Position numbers and translations under genes: made by a program. The notes beneath the pieces are model-generated. The model was not told where the DNA came from, made no database searches, and was given only the letters and a program-made list of their open reading frames with translations. From assembly GCA_951813615.1 (NCBI GenBank), contig OX638377.1, positions 1,178,001-1,242,000 of the forward strand: 64,000 nucleotides of DNA, given 5' to 3'. Positions 7,469 to 16,778 of the stretch are shown here, in pieces; the first letter of the stretch is position 1; each line of letters starts with the position of its first letter. This DNA comes from an uncultured Latescibacterota bacterium. Its GTDB lineage: Bacteria; Latescibacterota; UBA2968; UBA8231.

Positions 7469-9010
7469 TCACAGCACGTGGGCCAAAGCTACGGCGATGA
7501 GCAGGCCGAAGGAGACCCAGCCTAGCAGGGCCTCGGCGACAACGAGGAGTTTGAGCTTGCCCGTCGCGTCCCAGGCGCGGGAGTTGAGGTGGATGAAGGT
7601 ATAGAGGCTGAAGACGATGCAGTCGGCGAGGGTGGGCTGGTCTGAGCCGGAGGCGGAGCGCATAGAGCCGGAAGCGGTGCGGTACGCTAGGCCGCAGAGG
7701 AGGATAATGGCGAGCATGAAGGCGATCACTCGCTGGGGGGTCGTGCCGTAATTCGCACTCAGACGCCACAGTTCCAAGCCCCAACGCGCTGGCTCGTGCC
7801 AAGCTCGTGCGAGGCGCTGGTGATCCATGCGTTCGGCGTGGCAGGCTGCGGCGTCGCCGTTCAAGCCTTGGGCTAGGAATTGGTGGTATAAGGCGGCGTA
7901 GGTTGGGTCGAGAGTGGCGGCGTGGGTTGAATCGGACGCGGCGAGATGGTCTGCTAGCTGGGGCCAGCGCACTTGGAGGCGGCCGAAGCGCGGTTGGTGC
8001 AAGTAGAGGCGACTGTTCGCAGCGAAGGTCGAATCCGCTCCGGTTGCCCGTAGGTCGATTAGGGCGAAGGCGGCGCGGCTCAGGTCGAGGGAGCGGTTGA
8101 AGAATGCACTGAGGCGGATGACGCGGCCCTCGCTCTCGCTGAAGTCGGCTTCTTGGCGGAAATAAGCTCCGTCAAAGTGGGCTTGGCTAAAGGTCGCACT
8201 GCGGAAGCGCGCCGCCCGTGCGAATGTGAAGTCGGTAAAGGACGCTTCGCCGCTGAAACGCGCTCGGTCGAAGGCGACTTCCCCGTCGGCGCGTCCGCTG
8301 TCGAAGGACACTTCCTCGGCAAAGCGCGCGTCCCAAAACAACGCGCGGTCGGCGAAGCGGACTCCAGCGAAGGATAGGGGCTGCGCCCAAGTGGTTTCCT
8401 TGAAAGAGGCGATTCCAGCGAAGGTGGCGTCGGTGAAGGTGGCTGGCGCGGCAAAGGCGGCTTGCTCGAAATAGGCGGCGTTGTCGAATTGGGTCTGGGC
8501 AAAATTGGCGCTATGGCCGGCAAAGCGCGCACCGACGAACGAGGCGATTCCGGCGAAGCGGCTTGCGGTTAGGTCGGCGTCGCCGAGAAAGTGGGTCTTT
8601 TGGAAGGTTGCGTGTTTGGCCAGATGGCTCGCGCGCAGGGCGAAGGCGGCGGTAAAGTGCGCTTCGGCAAAGGAGAGGCCACCGGCGAAGTGGGCGCGTT
8701 CAAAGCGCACTGGGGCGAGGAACGCGACTTGGCTGAAGGATACCTCGTCGAGAAAGTACACTTCCTCCAAGTCGAGGGGGACGCGCAGGGTGTCGAGTCC
8801 TGAAGTGGGCGCAAACAGGCGTCCGCGAAAAGCGACTTGCCGGTGGACGACGGCTGGGCCGTTGGCCGGGTGTTGTAGCTGGGCGATTAGCGTCTCAATG
8901 GGGAGCAAGGGAAGGGTTTGGCCGGCGATAGTGGTATCTGCCGCGGGCGTCTGGGCGCTCGAGGCGGTGCCCCAGAAGAGCAAGGCAGCAAATGAGAGTT
9001 TTGGTAGCAT
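7469..9010 (-). CDS. pentapeptide-repeat protein with channel-like two-helix C-terminus
   Basis: A 513-residue exported protein. A Sec signal peptide ends near Ala-Gln at residue 20. From about residue 75 to 305 it has a long run of pentapeptide repeats (A(D/N/S)F-like units such as FERAHF, FTDATF, FDRARF), which form a right-handed quadrilateral beta helix. After a charged linker come two hydrophobic helices (about residues 418-434 and 484-510) separated by a short re-entrant-like stretch. The last helix (AEALLGWVSFGLLIAVAL) resembles the inner helix of Ion_trans_2 channels, but no TVGYG-type selectivity filter is present. The combination is known from pentapeptide/ion-channel fusions; conduction is inferred only. 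The start ATG is followed by a normal signal sequence, so the start is secure. Confidence 0.8.
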   Translation of the reverse strand: MLPKLSFAALLFWGTASSAQTPAADTTIAGQTLPLLPIETLIAQLQHPANGPAVVHRQVAFRGRLFAPTSGLDTLRVPLDLEEVYFLDEVSFSQVAFLAPVRFERAHFAGGLSFAEAHFTAAFALRASHLAKHATFQKTHFLGDADLTASRFAGIASFVGARFAGHSANFAQTQFDNAAYFEQAAFAAPATFTDATFAGIASFKETTWAQPLSFAGVRFADRALFWDARFAEEVSFDSGRADGEVAFDRARFSGEASFTDFTFARAARFRSATFSQAHFDGAYFRQEADFSESEGRVIRLSAFFNRSLDLSRAAFALIDLRATGADSTFAANSRLYLHQPRFGRLQVRWPQLADHLAASDSTHAATLDPTYAALYHQFLAQGLNGDAAACHAERMDHQRLARAWHEPARWGLELWRLSANYGTTPQRVIAFMLAIILLCGLAYRTASGSMRSASGSDQPTLADCIVFSLYTFIHLNSRAWDATGKLKLLVVAEALLGWVSFGLLIAVALAHVL

Positions 9011-9025
9011 ACGGGCTGTTGACTT

Positions 9026-9850
9026 TCAGAAGCGCAGTGTGGCGACGGCTGACAAATACCCTCGGCTGTCGGGCATTAGAGCCAAGGAGACACGACGGTC
9101 CGAGGTGTCCTTAGGGGGCTTGCGCGACCACTCGGACGCAATTGTAGCTAGGGCTGGCGAGCCGACGTATATCCCCCATAGTCTCCACGTACTAGGGAGT
9201 GCCAAGCTACCTAGTCCACCTAGAAAACTGGCCAACACCAGACGATCAGGATCATCGTATGGATCCCACAGGGTTACTACTGCTGGGACTGCCCCAAGAT
9301 AGCCTACGGCCGCGCCGAGAGCAGCTCCTATAACGCCACTAAGATCACTAGACTCGTCCGCCGTAAGCCGCGCACCCCCCTGAATAGAGTAGTAGGCAGC
9401 TAGAGTCCCGGTGCCAAACTTGAGAATAACCCTCGTGACCCTCCCGCGTTCCACCGCCGAGCTATCCGCCGACGCAGAACGGGGAAAGTCGCCCATAAAT
9501 ACGCTGCGGATCAAGTGGCGGTCGATCTCTTTGGTCGTACTCGCACTGTCTCCAACCGCTACCTGCGGAGAAATTTCCGTGGCTCGCTTCTGTACTGAGA
9601 GACTATCGTCGCTGACGGCTGAGGACGGGTCTTCTATCGGCAAGGGTTCGGACAAGACTTGCACCGTCAGGGTATCGCCGTCCACAACTACGGTCTGATA
9701 GCCCGTTGGCAGGAGTTCGGCCATTTGCACCACCAAGGTATCGCCGTTCACGACCAAGGTCTGATCGCCGTCTGGCGCGGCCATCGCCGGTTGAGTCAAC
9801 AGTTCGCACAGGGCGAGCAGGATCATAAAGCGGTTCAGTTGGTCGAACAT
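9026..9850 (-). CDS. exported protein, first of three tandem paralogues
   Basis: A 274-residue protein with signal peptide (MFDQLNRFMILLALCELL to AMAA). Residues 28-75 hold two copies of a short motif (VVNGDTLVVQ, VVDGDTLTVQ) and a looser third (VSDDSLSVQ). The middle has Gly/Ala-rich hydrophobic segments (GVIGAALGAAVGYLGAVP) like glycine-zipper membrane helices. The extreme C-terminus, RGYLSAVATLRF, is shared with the next two genes and resembles a terminal beta strand ending in Phe. No named family is recognised. It is probably an envelope protein, and its signal peptide is nearly identical to that of the gene at 10952. Confidence 0.65.
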   Translation of the reverse strand: MFDQLNRFMILLALCELLTQPAMAAPDGDQTLVVNGDTLVVQMAELLPTGYQTVVVDGDTLTVQVLSEPLPIEDPSSAVSDDSLSVQKRATEISPQVAVGDSASTTKEIDRHLIRSVFMGDFPRSASADSSAVERGRVTRVILKFGTGTLAAYYSIQGGARLTADESSDLSGVIGAALGAAVGYLGAVPAVVTLWDPYDDPDRLVLASFLGGLGSLALPSTWRLWGIYVGSPALATIASEWSRKPPKDTSDRRVSLALMPDSRGYLSAVATLRF

Positions 9851-9890
9851 GTTCGTCTCCTCTAGGTATGGATTAACCTAGATGGACCGT

Positions 9891-10955
9891 TCAAAAGCGC
9901 AGCGTGGCGACGGCTGATAGGCCCCCCTTGGGGTCTGGGATCAAACCGACCGAGACGCGGCGGGCTTGAGGGGGCTTGCGCGATAGTTCAGACACCGTGA
10001 GTGAACTAATAACAGAGACGATGGATGCCAGCCAGAACCCGGACTCTTCCACGGAGTTACCCATTCGCCATAAACCTATTGGTATAACACCGGCGAGTAG
10101 GGTCTTGGGAAAAGAATCATAAGGATCAACCAAACTTACACCCAACGGGAATCCGATACTAGTGCCGATAGCTGCGCTAGATAAAACAAGGGCTGCCCCT
10201 TCAAGACCGCTATCGGAGTAAGAACCGTCACTTAATGCGTTCCCAGACCCCCAAAGCACTATGACTGTAAAACCGAAACAAAAAGTAGTCCCACCGGCCA
10301 CCTTTTTGGCAAGCCGTAGGGTCATGTCTTCCGTATAATACCTTTTTATCATCGCCTTCATCTGCTCCGACAGGCTATCGCTAGCCGCCGATCTCCGAGA
10401 AAACGATTGTGCGGTCTGCTTCCCGCAGTTGGCAAAGGCGATATGATCCATCGTGACGCGCCCGCCCATCTTGGCATACAGACAGCGCAGGCCGTCTCGT
10501 ATCGTGGCGTTAGATACGTCGGCGATGCCACCGCGCTTGACGACAATGCCATACCAGTCGGCTCCCAACGAAGCAGCATTCGCCGAACGAAAGACGATGC
10601 CGCCCGCATGGGCATGGAGCCGCCCTTCGACGATCAGTTCCGCTCGGGTAGAGTCTAAGCCGTCTTGGGTATCATCGTGGTAAGGCATAAAGTGGACCTT
10701 CGTATCGGGTGCAAGGGTCAGGATTGCTCCCGACACAATGGTCACATCGCCGATGACATATACTGTGTCGCGCCATGTCGTGTTCTGTTCGATCCGGCCC
10801 GTCCAGTAGTGGGGAGAGGTGTCCGGGGGCTGCGTGTTGCTGGTATGATTGACGGCTTGATCAGCATTTGCATCCTCTACCATGAGCATCGCGAACAGAG
10901 TAATTACAGCGAGCATAATCGACACGATGGGATCTCTTCCTTTATTTTGTTTCAA
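9891..10955 (-). CDS. exported beta-helix-like protein, second tandem paralogue
   Basis: A 354-residue protein. After an N-terminal hydrophobic signal or anchor, residues about 60-180 form short repeats (ILTLAPDTKVHF, ELIVEGRLHAHA, GGIVFRSANAA, GIADVSNATIRDG) typical of a right-handed parallel beta helix. They are followed by a glycine-rich membrane-like segment. The C-terminus RRVSVGLIPDPKGGLSAVATLRF matches its neighbours, whereas the N-terminal domain does not. The family therefore looks like variable passenger domains in front of a common membrane tail. Stop and start of adjacent genes are close (4-base overlap with 10952), suggesting one operon. Confidence 0.65.
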   Translation of the reverse strand: MKQNKGRDPIVSIMLAVITLFAMLMVEDANADQAVNHTSNTQPPDTSPHYWTGRIEQNTTWRDTVYVIGDVTIVSGAILTLAPDTKVHFMPYHDDTQDGLDSTRAELIVEGRLHAHAGGIVFRSANAASLGADWYGIVVKRGGIADVSNATIRDGLRCLYAKMGGRVTMDHIAFANCGKQTAQSFSRRSAASDSLSEQMKAMIKRYYTEDMTLRLAKKVAGGTTFCFGFTVIVLWGSGNALSDGSYSDSGLEGAALVLSSAAIGTSIGFPLGVSLVDPYDSFPKTLLAGVIPIGLWRMGNSVEESGFWLASIVSVISSLTVSELSRKPPQARRVSVGLIPDPKGGLSAVATLRF

Positions 10956-11473
10956 AATCGTAGTGTCGCGATGGCTGATAGGCGTCCTCTAGTGTCTGGC
11001 CCCAGACCGATGGAGAAACGCTGGGCTTCATCTGGCTTGCTCAGAGTCTCAACTTGATCGGGCGAGTCAGACGCCAAAATGTCAGACGCCAAAATTATGC
11101 CGATATAAGATCCAACCAAAAAGCCTAGTAGGCCGCCCTCAATATCCCTGAGATCACATTTAAAAAAACCACCATCTGGACAGTCCTCCGGCTCTTTCAG
11201 TATTACAGGTCCCAATTCAGCTCCGATTAGGGTTCCCCCAATGACACTGATCCCAAACAAGGCCAACCGGTCGATGGTTCTCTTTCTTTTTATTTGCTCC
11301 GTACTATCGCTGACCGTCTGCGCAGCTTGAGCTAGGCCGGATTTTTCGGTTTCCCCGGTTCTCATGACTCCCTTCTGTGTCGAAAGGCTATCGGCGCTCG
11401 CGGCCATTGCCGGCCGGATTAATAGTCCACACAGAGCAAGTAGGGCCATGAAACGGCTTAGTTGGTCAAACAT
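10952..11473 (-). CDS. exported protein, third tandem paralogue
   Basis: A 173-residue protein with signal peptide almost identical to that of the gene at 9026 (MFDQLSRFMALLALCGLL, AMAA). It has a short linker, two hydrophobic Gly-rich segments (FGISVIGGTLIGAELG and GLLGFLVGSYIGIILA) and the common tail RFSIGLGPDTRGRLSAIATLRF. It is the shortest member and probably the minimal form of the family: signal peptide, membrane hairpin and tail. Function unknown. It is probably the first gene of a minus-strand operon with the two downstream paralogues. Confidence 0.65.
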   Translation of the reverse strand: MFDQLSRFMALLALCGLLIRPAMAASADSLSTQKGVMRTGETEKSGLAQAAQTVSDSTEQIKRKRTIDRLALFGISVIGGTLIGAELGPVILKEPEDCPDGGFFKCDLRDIEGGLLGFLVGSYIGIILASDILASDSPDQVETLSKPDEAQRFSIGLGPDTRGRLSAIATLRF

Positions 11474-11506
11474 GCTTGTCTCTTTCCCTGTATGAAATGA
11501 GCAACG

Positions 11507-11565
11507 TCAAAGGCGCAGCATGGCGACGGCTGACAGGCGTCCTCTATGATTCGGCAACCACCGCC
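11507..11565 (-). pseudogene. C-terminal stump of a fourth tandem paralogue
   Basis: Directly upstream of the third paralogue, the minus strand reads RGRLSAVAMLRL and then TGA. This aligns with the common RGxLSAxATLRF tail. The bases correspond closely to the 3' ends at 9026, 9891 and 10952. No matching body lies upstream, so this is a deleted or eroded fourth copy. Confidence 0.6.
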
Positions 11566-11712
11566 GCTAATTATTAATGATCTTAATATAGAACCCGAAA
11601 GGAGGCCATAAGAGCACTGGCCCCAATTTTTCGGCAATTCGCTGGCCTTCCTACCCTATCGCCTGCGCGGCGGATTCTTGACAAGTCCGGCGGAAAAGCA
11701 TAACAAATAGCC

Positions 11713-13977
11713 ATGAAAAGTCCCCTTCTTTGCGCCGTTTTCATTACCGCCCTTAGCCTCCTGCCCGCTGCTGCCGACACCATCGTCGTCGGTGCGAGTG
11801 GACTGAGTTGGCGCGATGGTGGCGGCGAGATCCAAGCCAAAGTCATTCGCAGTGCCCAAAGTGTTGAGAACACCAACGCGCCCGGCGGCGTTATCGACTT
11901 TGCAGCCGCTGGTTTTGCGGACTGGATTTTTCCCCAGCGCGCCGATACCACGCTAAACATCGCCCTCGGGGCCAACACTGAGTCGCGCGGCGGTTCGATC
12001 AACTCGCCTAACAACCTCAACGTCCGCGGCGAACTGGCCAAGCTCATCGACAACGACGGCCAGAGTGGCCTCGATCTGCGCTTGAGTGCCGGGGCCAAGA
12101 GTGCCCAGGTTTTGGGGCTGATCATCGACTTGGACTTGGGCGCGCGCTTTGGCGTCGATCGCTTCCGCTTTTTTCCGCGCAACGCCGCACCCGAATTCCC
12201 CGCGCCGAATTTCCCCTTCCAGAACGATTTCATGCGCAGCTTTGAGATCTTCATCAACGACGGCACGCCGGACACCCAGCGCGAGGGAGTGCCCATCCGC
12301 ACGAGCGTGGCACTGGAGGGCCAAAACGAAGAGGCGGTCGTCGATATCCGCATCCCGCCGCAATACGTGCGCTTTGTGCGGCTCAAATCTCTGACGGCGT
12401 TGGGTTTTGACATCGCCGAGTTCCAGGTCTTTGGCACGGGCTTTGTGCCCGAGGCCGTCTATATCTCCAACATTTTCGACTTTGGCGATCTGGCGCTGTT
12501 GGGCCATGTGCGCTGGGTGCAGGAGCAGGTCGGCGACTCGCAGCTCTCGCGGATCGCGGTGCGCACGCGCACGGGTATTGATCCCGAGCCGGTGGAATTC
12601 AACAAGGTGCGGCCTGGCGAGAAGATCTTCCGCGTTGGTGGGGGCAATGTCGGGTTGCAGTCGGATGGGGCAGGGGTCAGCAGCGGCACTGGGATTAGCA
12701 GTGGCTTGGGCACGGGCGAGGTGGGGGTGCCGTGGAAATTCGCCAAAGACATTGAAGACGAGGCCCTGCAAACGCTGGTCGCGGAGATCCTCGACAACGA
12801 GGAAGTGGATTTGCGCGACGCCGTGCAGGCTTTTAATGCGCTGTCGCAGGAAGAGCGGGAGCAGGTGGCGCTGAGCGAGGCCGACTACAAGAAACTTGCG
12901 CGCGGCGACCGGGCGACAATCCGCAACGATGTGAGCAACTGGAGCGCGTGGTCGCCGCCCTATCCTGCGAACAGCATCGTCTCCTTGGCGGACTTGGGCA
13001 CTGAGGGCGCGGGCGGGCCTATCGTCTCGCCAAGCCCGAGGCGCTATTTCCAGTTTATGATCGAGTTCTTCAGCGACGACTTTGAGGCGGCCACGGGCGT
13101 CGGGGGCCTTTCCTTTGACGTGCTGCCATCGCCCTTTGCCGAGGAATTGATCGCCGAGATCGGTCCCCGCAGCGCGGCCTTGGGTGAGCAGACGGACTTC
13201 ACCTACGCGGTGCGGAGCAAGTTCCGCGCCGGTCAGGACCGGGGTTTTAATCGCTTGCGGGTCGCCACTCCGCTCCGGGTGGAACGAGTAGGTGTGGTGC
13301 GGATACAGCCTCCCGAGGGCGACGTGCTGGAAGCCGATTTCAGCGGCGCGGTGCTCGACGCGTTGCCCGTGGTGCGCGGCGATTTTGCGGTCGTAGAGGT
13401 GGCCGACGATGCCTTTGCTATTGAGTTTCCGACTGTGGGTGAGGATGACACGGAATTGCGGGTGAGTTTTGAAAATGCGGTCCTGCGCTTCGGCACCACG
13501 TTTAGCGGCCAAGTGTTTAACACCGCATCTGAGGGCCAGTTGGGACAGAGCGTGGTGGCCGGCAATGCGGCCGATTTGGGGGAGAGCGACCCGGACACGC
13601 AGGCGCTGGGTACGCCTTTTGAGGGCAATCTGTCGGTGAAGGTACCCATCTCCGGCGAACTGCTGATTAACGTACGCGCCCAACCGTCGGTCTTTACTCC
13701 CAACGGGGACGGCGTCAACGACCAAGCCGAACTGCAATACGATCTGACCAATGTGGGCCGCCCCACGCCGCTGCGGGTTGCGATTTTCGATCTGGCTGGC
13801 CGGCCGGTGCGGCATCTGTACGACGCGCTGGATCAGAGTGGGCGCTTTGCCCGGACTTGGGATGGGCGCGACGACGCGGGCCAGTTGGTGCCGCCGGGCA
13901 ATTACGTGTTCAGCGTCGCGCTGGACGCCAAGACGGGCCAGGCTAGAGCGGTCGCTGCGGTTGTGGTGGCATACTGA
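11713..13977 (+). CDS. FlgD-Ig-tailed exoprotein of surface module 1
   Basis: A 754-residue secreted protein. Its signal peptide ends near residue 21 (PAAA|DTIVV). Discoidin-like beta-sandwich segments follow, then an NWSAWSPPY motif (about residue 410), a block starting EIGPRSAALGEQTDFTY (about 482), and a C-terminal FlgD Ig-like domain opened by FTPNGDGVND (about 661) and closed by VPPGNYVF. The same order of blocks recurs in the genes at 25366, 27296 and 60903. The FlgD-Ig tail is typical of cell-surface or secreted proteins in several phyla and may be a sorting or anchoring domain. The barrel protein gene follows 16 bases downstream, so the two are surely co-transcribed. Carbohydrate binding by the discoidin part is inferred. 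Confidence 0.8.
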   Translation: MKSPLLCAVFITALSLLPAAADTIVVGASGLSWRDGGGEIQAKVIRSAQSVENTNAPGGVIDFAAAGFADWIFPQRADTTLNIALGANTESRGGSINSPNNLNVRGELAKLIDNDGQSGLDLRLSAGAKSAQVLGLIIDLDLGARFGVDRFRFFPRNAAPEFPAPNFPFQNDFMRSFEIFINDGTPDTQREGVPIRTSVALEGQNEEAVVDIRIPPQYVRFVRLKSLTALGFDIAEFQVFGTGFVPEAVYISNIFDFGDLALLGHVRWVQEQVGDSQLSRIAVRTRTGIDPEPVEFNKVRPGEKIFRVGGGNVGLQSDGAGVSSGTGISSGLGTGEVGVPWKFAKDIEDEALQTLVAEILDNEEVDLRDAVQAFNALSQEEREQVALSEADYKKLARGDRATIRNDVSNWSAWSPPYPANSIVSLADLGTEGAGGPIVSPSPRRYFQFMIEFFSDDFEAATGVGGLSFDVLPSPFAEELIAEIGPRSAALGEQTDFTYAVRSKFRAGQDRGFNRLRVATPLRVERVGVVRIQPPEGDVLEADFSGAVLDALPVVRGDFAVVEVADDAFAIEFPTVGEDDTELRVSFENAVLRFGTTFSGQVFNTASEGQLGQSVVAGNAADLGESDPDTQALGTPFEGNLSVKVPISGELLINVRAQPSVFTPNGDGVNDQAELQYDLTNVGRPTPLRVAIFDLAGRPVRHLYDALDQSGRFARTWDGRDDAGQLVPPGNYVFSVALDAKTGQARAVAAVVVAY

Positions 13978-13993
13978 ACGGAAAATACACGCT

Positions 13994-16774
13994 ATGAGAA
14001 AATGTTTCGTCATCTTGGGACTGGTGCTGATGGTGGGTGTCTCGGCCTGGGGCCAGACTAATGTCCAGCGCGGCGGGGCTGTTACCTTTGAGCCGACTGG
14101 TTCGGGCGTGCTCTTTGGTGCGCTCGATCCATCGGTCAAAAAGTGGTACGTGCCGCAGGAACTCTTCATGGACTACGGCTGGCGTCAGTGGGAATACTCC
14201 AACTACGCCCGCACTCCGTATGAGCGCTACGTCAACACCACCCGCGAGGGTGACTACTTCTACGATGTGTACGGCAACTTCACTACGCGCGGTTGGCTGA
14301 TCTACGACTGGCGTCAGTTCCAGCCGCAGCCCTTGGGCAGTGGCATCTTCCAGAGTACGCGCTTCAACCGTTGGTTCAACGCGGTGACCATCAGCGGCGA
14401 TTCGCAGGGGCAGTACAACTACGCGATCACGGTCGGCGACCGGATTCGCACGACGCTGACGCCGATGACGTTTTCCAAGCCGGACTTCAATGGGGTACAG
14501 GTGGATTTTGCCTCGGACAAGTATCAGGCGACGATCCTCGCCTCGCGCATCAGCGAGCCGATCCGCGGCTCTACTCAGCTTTCGGGCGGGATAACCGAGC
14601 CGGTGACGCAGACCAATATCACCTCGTTATTCGGCGGACGGGCGACCTTTCAGGTAGGTGATTTCGTCGAGATCGGTGCCCAAGTGATGGACGCCAGCAA
14701 CGGCAACACGCTGCTCGACATGTTCAACGGTGATTTGGTCGCTGGCAGCCTCACCGCTGGGCAGAGCACGGCACCGCTGACGGCGATTGCGGTGATTCTG
14801 AGCGACGATTCGCCCGATGACAACGAAGGGGGTGCGGCGCTGTTCAGCCACGACGTGCGGATTACCAGCCGCGACTTCGATACCGGCAGGGAGACGGTTT
14901 CCACTTTGCAGGAGGTGGTCCGGCCCGGCTCGCAGTGGCCGGTCATCTTCGGCGGGTTCCGGCGTCCGGGCTTTTTGGCTGCGGACGGGCCGGAGAGGAT
15001 CATCGTCAACTACGACTTCAACGACCCGGGTTATGTTGGTCCAGACCCGACGACCATTGTCGGAGTAGATTTCAACTACGTGCTGGCTAACGACTTCAAG
15101 GTCGAGATGTGGTCCGACCGCCAGACGGGCTTGCGCGGCGTGCCGCCCCCGCCGTTGACCGCCGAGGTGATCGACGCTGCGCAACCAGCGTTGATTGCGG
15201 TGCGGCGTGCCGAGGGCAATGTCGCGGACATCACGAACTTGCAGCGGATCGAGTTTTCCTACGGCCTGCCAACGGCTAATCTGGTCGGCGGCTTCACTAT
15301 TGAGGGCACCGGAGTCCTCGGCTTTGACTTCTACGGCGAGTGGGATCGCAACCAGCGCTATTTCCAGTTTCCCAATGCCGCACTGTTCAACGAGGGCGAA
15401 GAGCACGCGGTTTCATCCGAAGGGTCCGACGCTTGGTACTTCAACGTCTCGCGCAATGTGTTTCCCTACTTCCTCTACGGCGAAGTCTACGCCATTGACG
15501 ATGCCTATTCGACGACCGCCTTCTTGGTCAGTGCCACGGGCGATGTGCAATACGACAATACCCAGCGGCACTTGTACGAGTTCGTCGATGACAACGACGA
15601 CCAAGACCGCTTCCCCGACTGGATTCGCTTTGGCTCGACTAACGACCGGTCGATTTTTCCCGGTTGGGACCAGAACAACGACTTCATCTCCGACTTCAAT
15701 CAGAACGACAACGCCACTGCGGCTAACATCATCCCCGACTACGACGAGCCGTTTCTGCGCTACAATGTCGATCGGCCGGAGTTCCTCTTTGGCATTGATT
15801 TGAATAACAACAACTGGATCGACCGCTTTGAGGACGACGATCTGCCCGATTACCCGTACAAGCCGGACCGGGGGGGATACAATCTCTTCGGCGGCATCCA
15901 CCTCGCGCCGGACATGCGGCTGACCATCGGGCGCACGGACGAGACGTCCCAAGCGACCGACGCGTTCAATGAGACCAATTACGCGATGTTCACGCTGGAT
16001 CGGGACTACGCGGACTTGGGGCGCTTGCGGGTCTTCAACATGCTCAAGCAGGCCAAGGACACCATTCCCGACGCTCGGCGCGAGCCGACCCCCTTCGTTG
16101 GTGCGCCGATCCAGCCGGTGGTGCGCGACATTTTGGCGGCGCAGGACACTTGGATCAACACCTCGTACGCGCAATTCGATTATCAGGGCATCGAGGGGCT
16201 GAACTTGGTCAACAAGCTCAAGTGGGAGCGCTTCCAGCAAAATGCTGAGGACCCGCGCGACAGCATTGGTCGCCCGCTGGAAAGTACCGCGAGTTTCTTG
16301 GGGCTAATCAACAAGGTGGACTACAGCTACGGCCTTGGCCGCTTTGACTTGCAACCGAGGTGCAAGAGCGAGTTTTTGCGGCAGACGCCTTTCGTAGTCG
16401 ACGAGGAACGGCGCGAGGAATGGGCGCTGACCGTGCAGTTGATCGCCCGCCTGCCGGTCATGCGGCGCACGGTTATCGAATCTGGCGTAGAGCAGTTGTG
16501 GTTTAGTGATCGGGTGCAAGACGAGGATGCGTTGCGGGCGGCGGGGCTTTTGCAGGAGACCGGGGATTGGCGCTCGACCCACATCGCAGTGCAACTGTCG
16601 ACGACTTCCGATTACCAGGGATACCGGCTGACCACGCAAGCGGGCCTGCGCTTTGGTCGCATCCTGAGCGAACGGGTGATTGAGGACAGCGACCGGCCGG
16701 GCGTTTTCAAAACTGACGACAAGGGTAAGAATGAGACTACGACTTTTATCACGGTATTTGCCGGTTTGGAGTGA
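13994..16774 (+). CDS. large Asp/Asn-rich beta-barrel-like outer membrane protein (module 1a)
   Basis: A 926-residue protein from the ATG at 13994, which begins a clear signal peptide (MRKCFVILGLVLMVGVSAWGQ); the open frame upstream is a shadow of the previous gene. The N-terminal third has aromatic-rich blocks (YGWRQWEYSNYA, RGWLIYDWRQ) shared with three paralogues. Around residues 530-615 come acidic, thrombospondin-type-3-like Ca-binding stretches (DDNDDQDRFPD, DLNNNNWIDRFEDDDLPD). The rest alternates polar and hydrophobic residues as in an outer-membrane barrel, ending FITVFAGLE. No TonB box or plug was seen. Function is unknown. Its repeated pairing with FlgD-tailed proteins points to a secretion or display role. 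Confidence 0.75.
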   Translation: MRKCFVILGLVLMVGVSAWGQTNVQRGGAVTFEPTGSGVLFGALDPSVKKWYVPQELFMDYGWRQWEYSNYARTPYERYVNTTREGDYFYDVYGNFTTRGWLIYDWRQFQPQPLGSGIFQSTRFNRWFNAVTISGDSQGQYNYAITVGDRIRTTLTPMTFSKPDFNGVQVDFASDKYQATILASRISEPIRGSTQLSGGITEPVTQTNITSLFGGRATFQVGDFVEIGAQVMDASNGNTLLDMFNGDLVAGSLTAGQSTAPLTAIAVILSDDSPDDNEGGAALFSHDVRITSRDFDTGRETVSTLQEVVRPGSQWPVIFGGFRRPGFLAADGPERIIVNYDFNDPGYVGPDPTTIVGVDFNYVLANDFKVEMWSDRQTGLRGVPPPPLTAEVIDAAQPALIAVRRAEGNVADITNLQRIEFSYGLPTANLVGGFTIEGTGVLGFDFYGEWDRNQRYFQFPNAALFNEGEEHAVSSEGSDAWYFNVSRNVFPYFLYGEVYAIDDAYSTTAFLVSATGDVQYDNTQRHLYEFVDDNDDQDRFPDWIRFGSTNDRSIFPGWDQNNDFISDFNQNDNATAANIIPDYDEPFLRYNVDRPEFLFGIDLNNNNWIDRFEDDDLPDYPYKPDRGGYNLFGGIHLAPDMRLTIGRTDETSQATDAFNETNYAMFTLDRDYADLGRLRVFNMLKQAKDTIPDARREPTPFVGAPIQPVVRDILAAQDTWINTSYAQFDYQGIEGLNLVNKLKWERFQQNAEDPRDSIGRPLESTASFLGLINKVDYSYGLGRFDLQPRCKSEFLRQTPFVVDEERREEWALTVQLIARLPVMRRTVIESGVEQLWFSDRVQDEDALRAAGLLQETGDWRSTHIAVQLSTTSDYQGYRLTTQAGLRFGRILSERVIEDSDRPGVFKTDDKGKNETTTFITVFAGLE

Positions 16775-16778
16775 GGCC

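Noticed and set aside
11678..11706. Possible sigma-70 promoter (TTGACA, 17-base spacer, TAACAA) before the 11713 gene
   Set aside because: The -10 matches only three of six positions and would leave about 6 bases before the ATG, so a leaderless message would be needed. Promoter rules in this phylum are not known to me.
11953..14169. A 738-codon minus-strand frame opposite the FlgD-tailed gene
   Set aside because: High GC and codon bias in the true gene keep the antisense frame open. It has no signal peptide, no ribosome-binding site and no domain, while the plus-strand frame has all of these.
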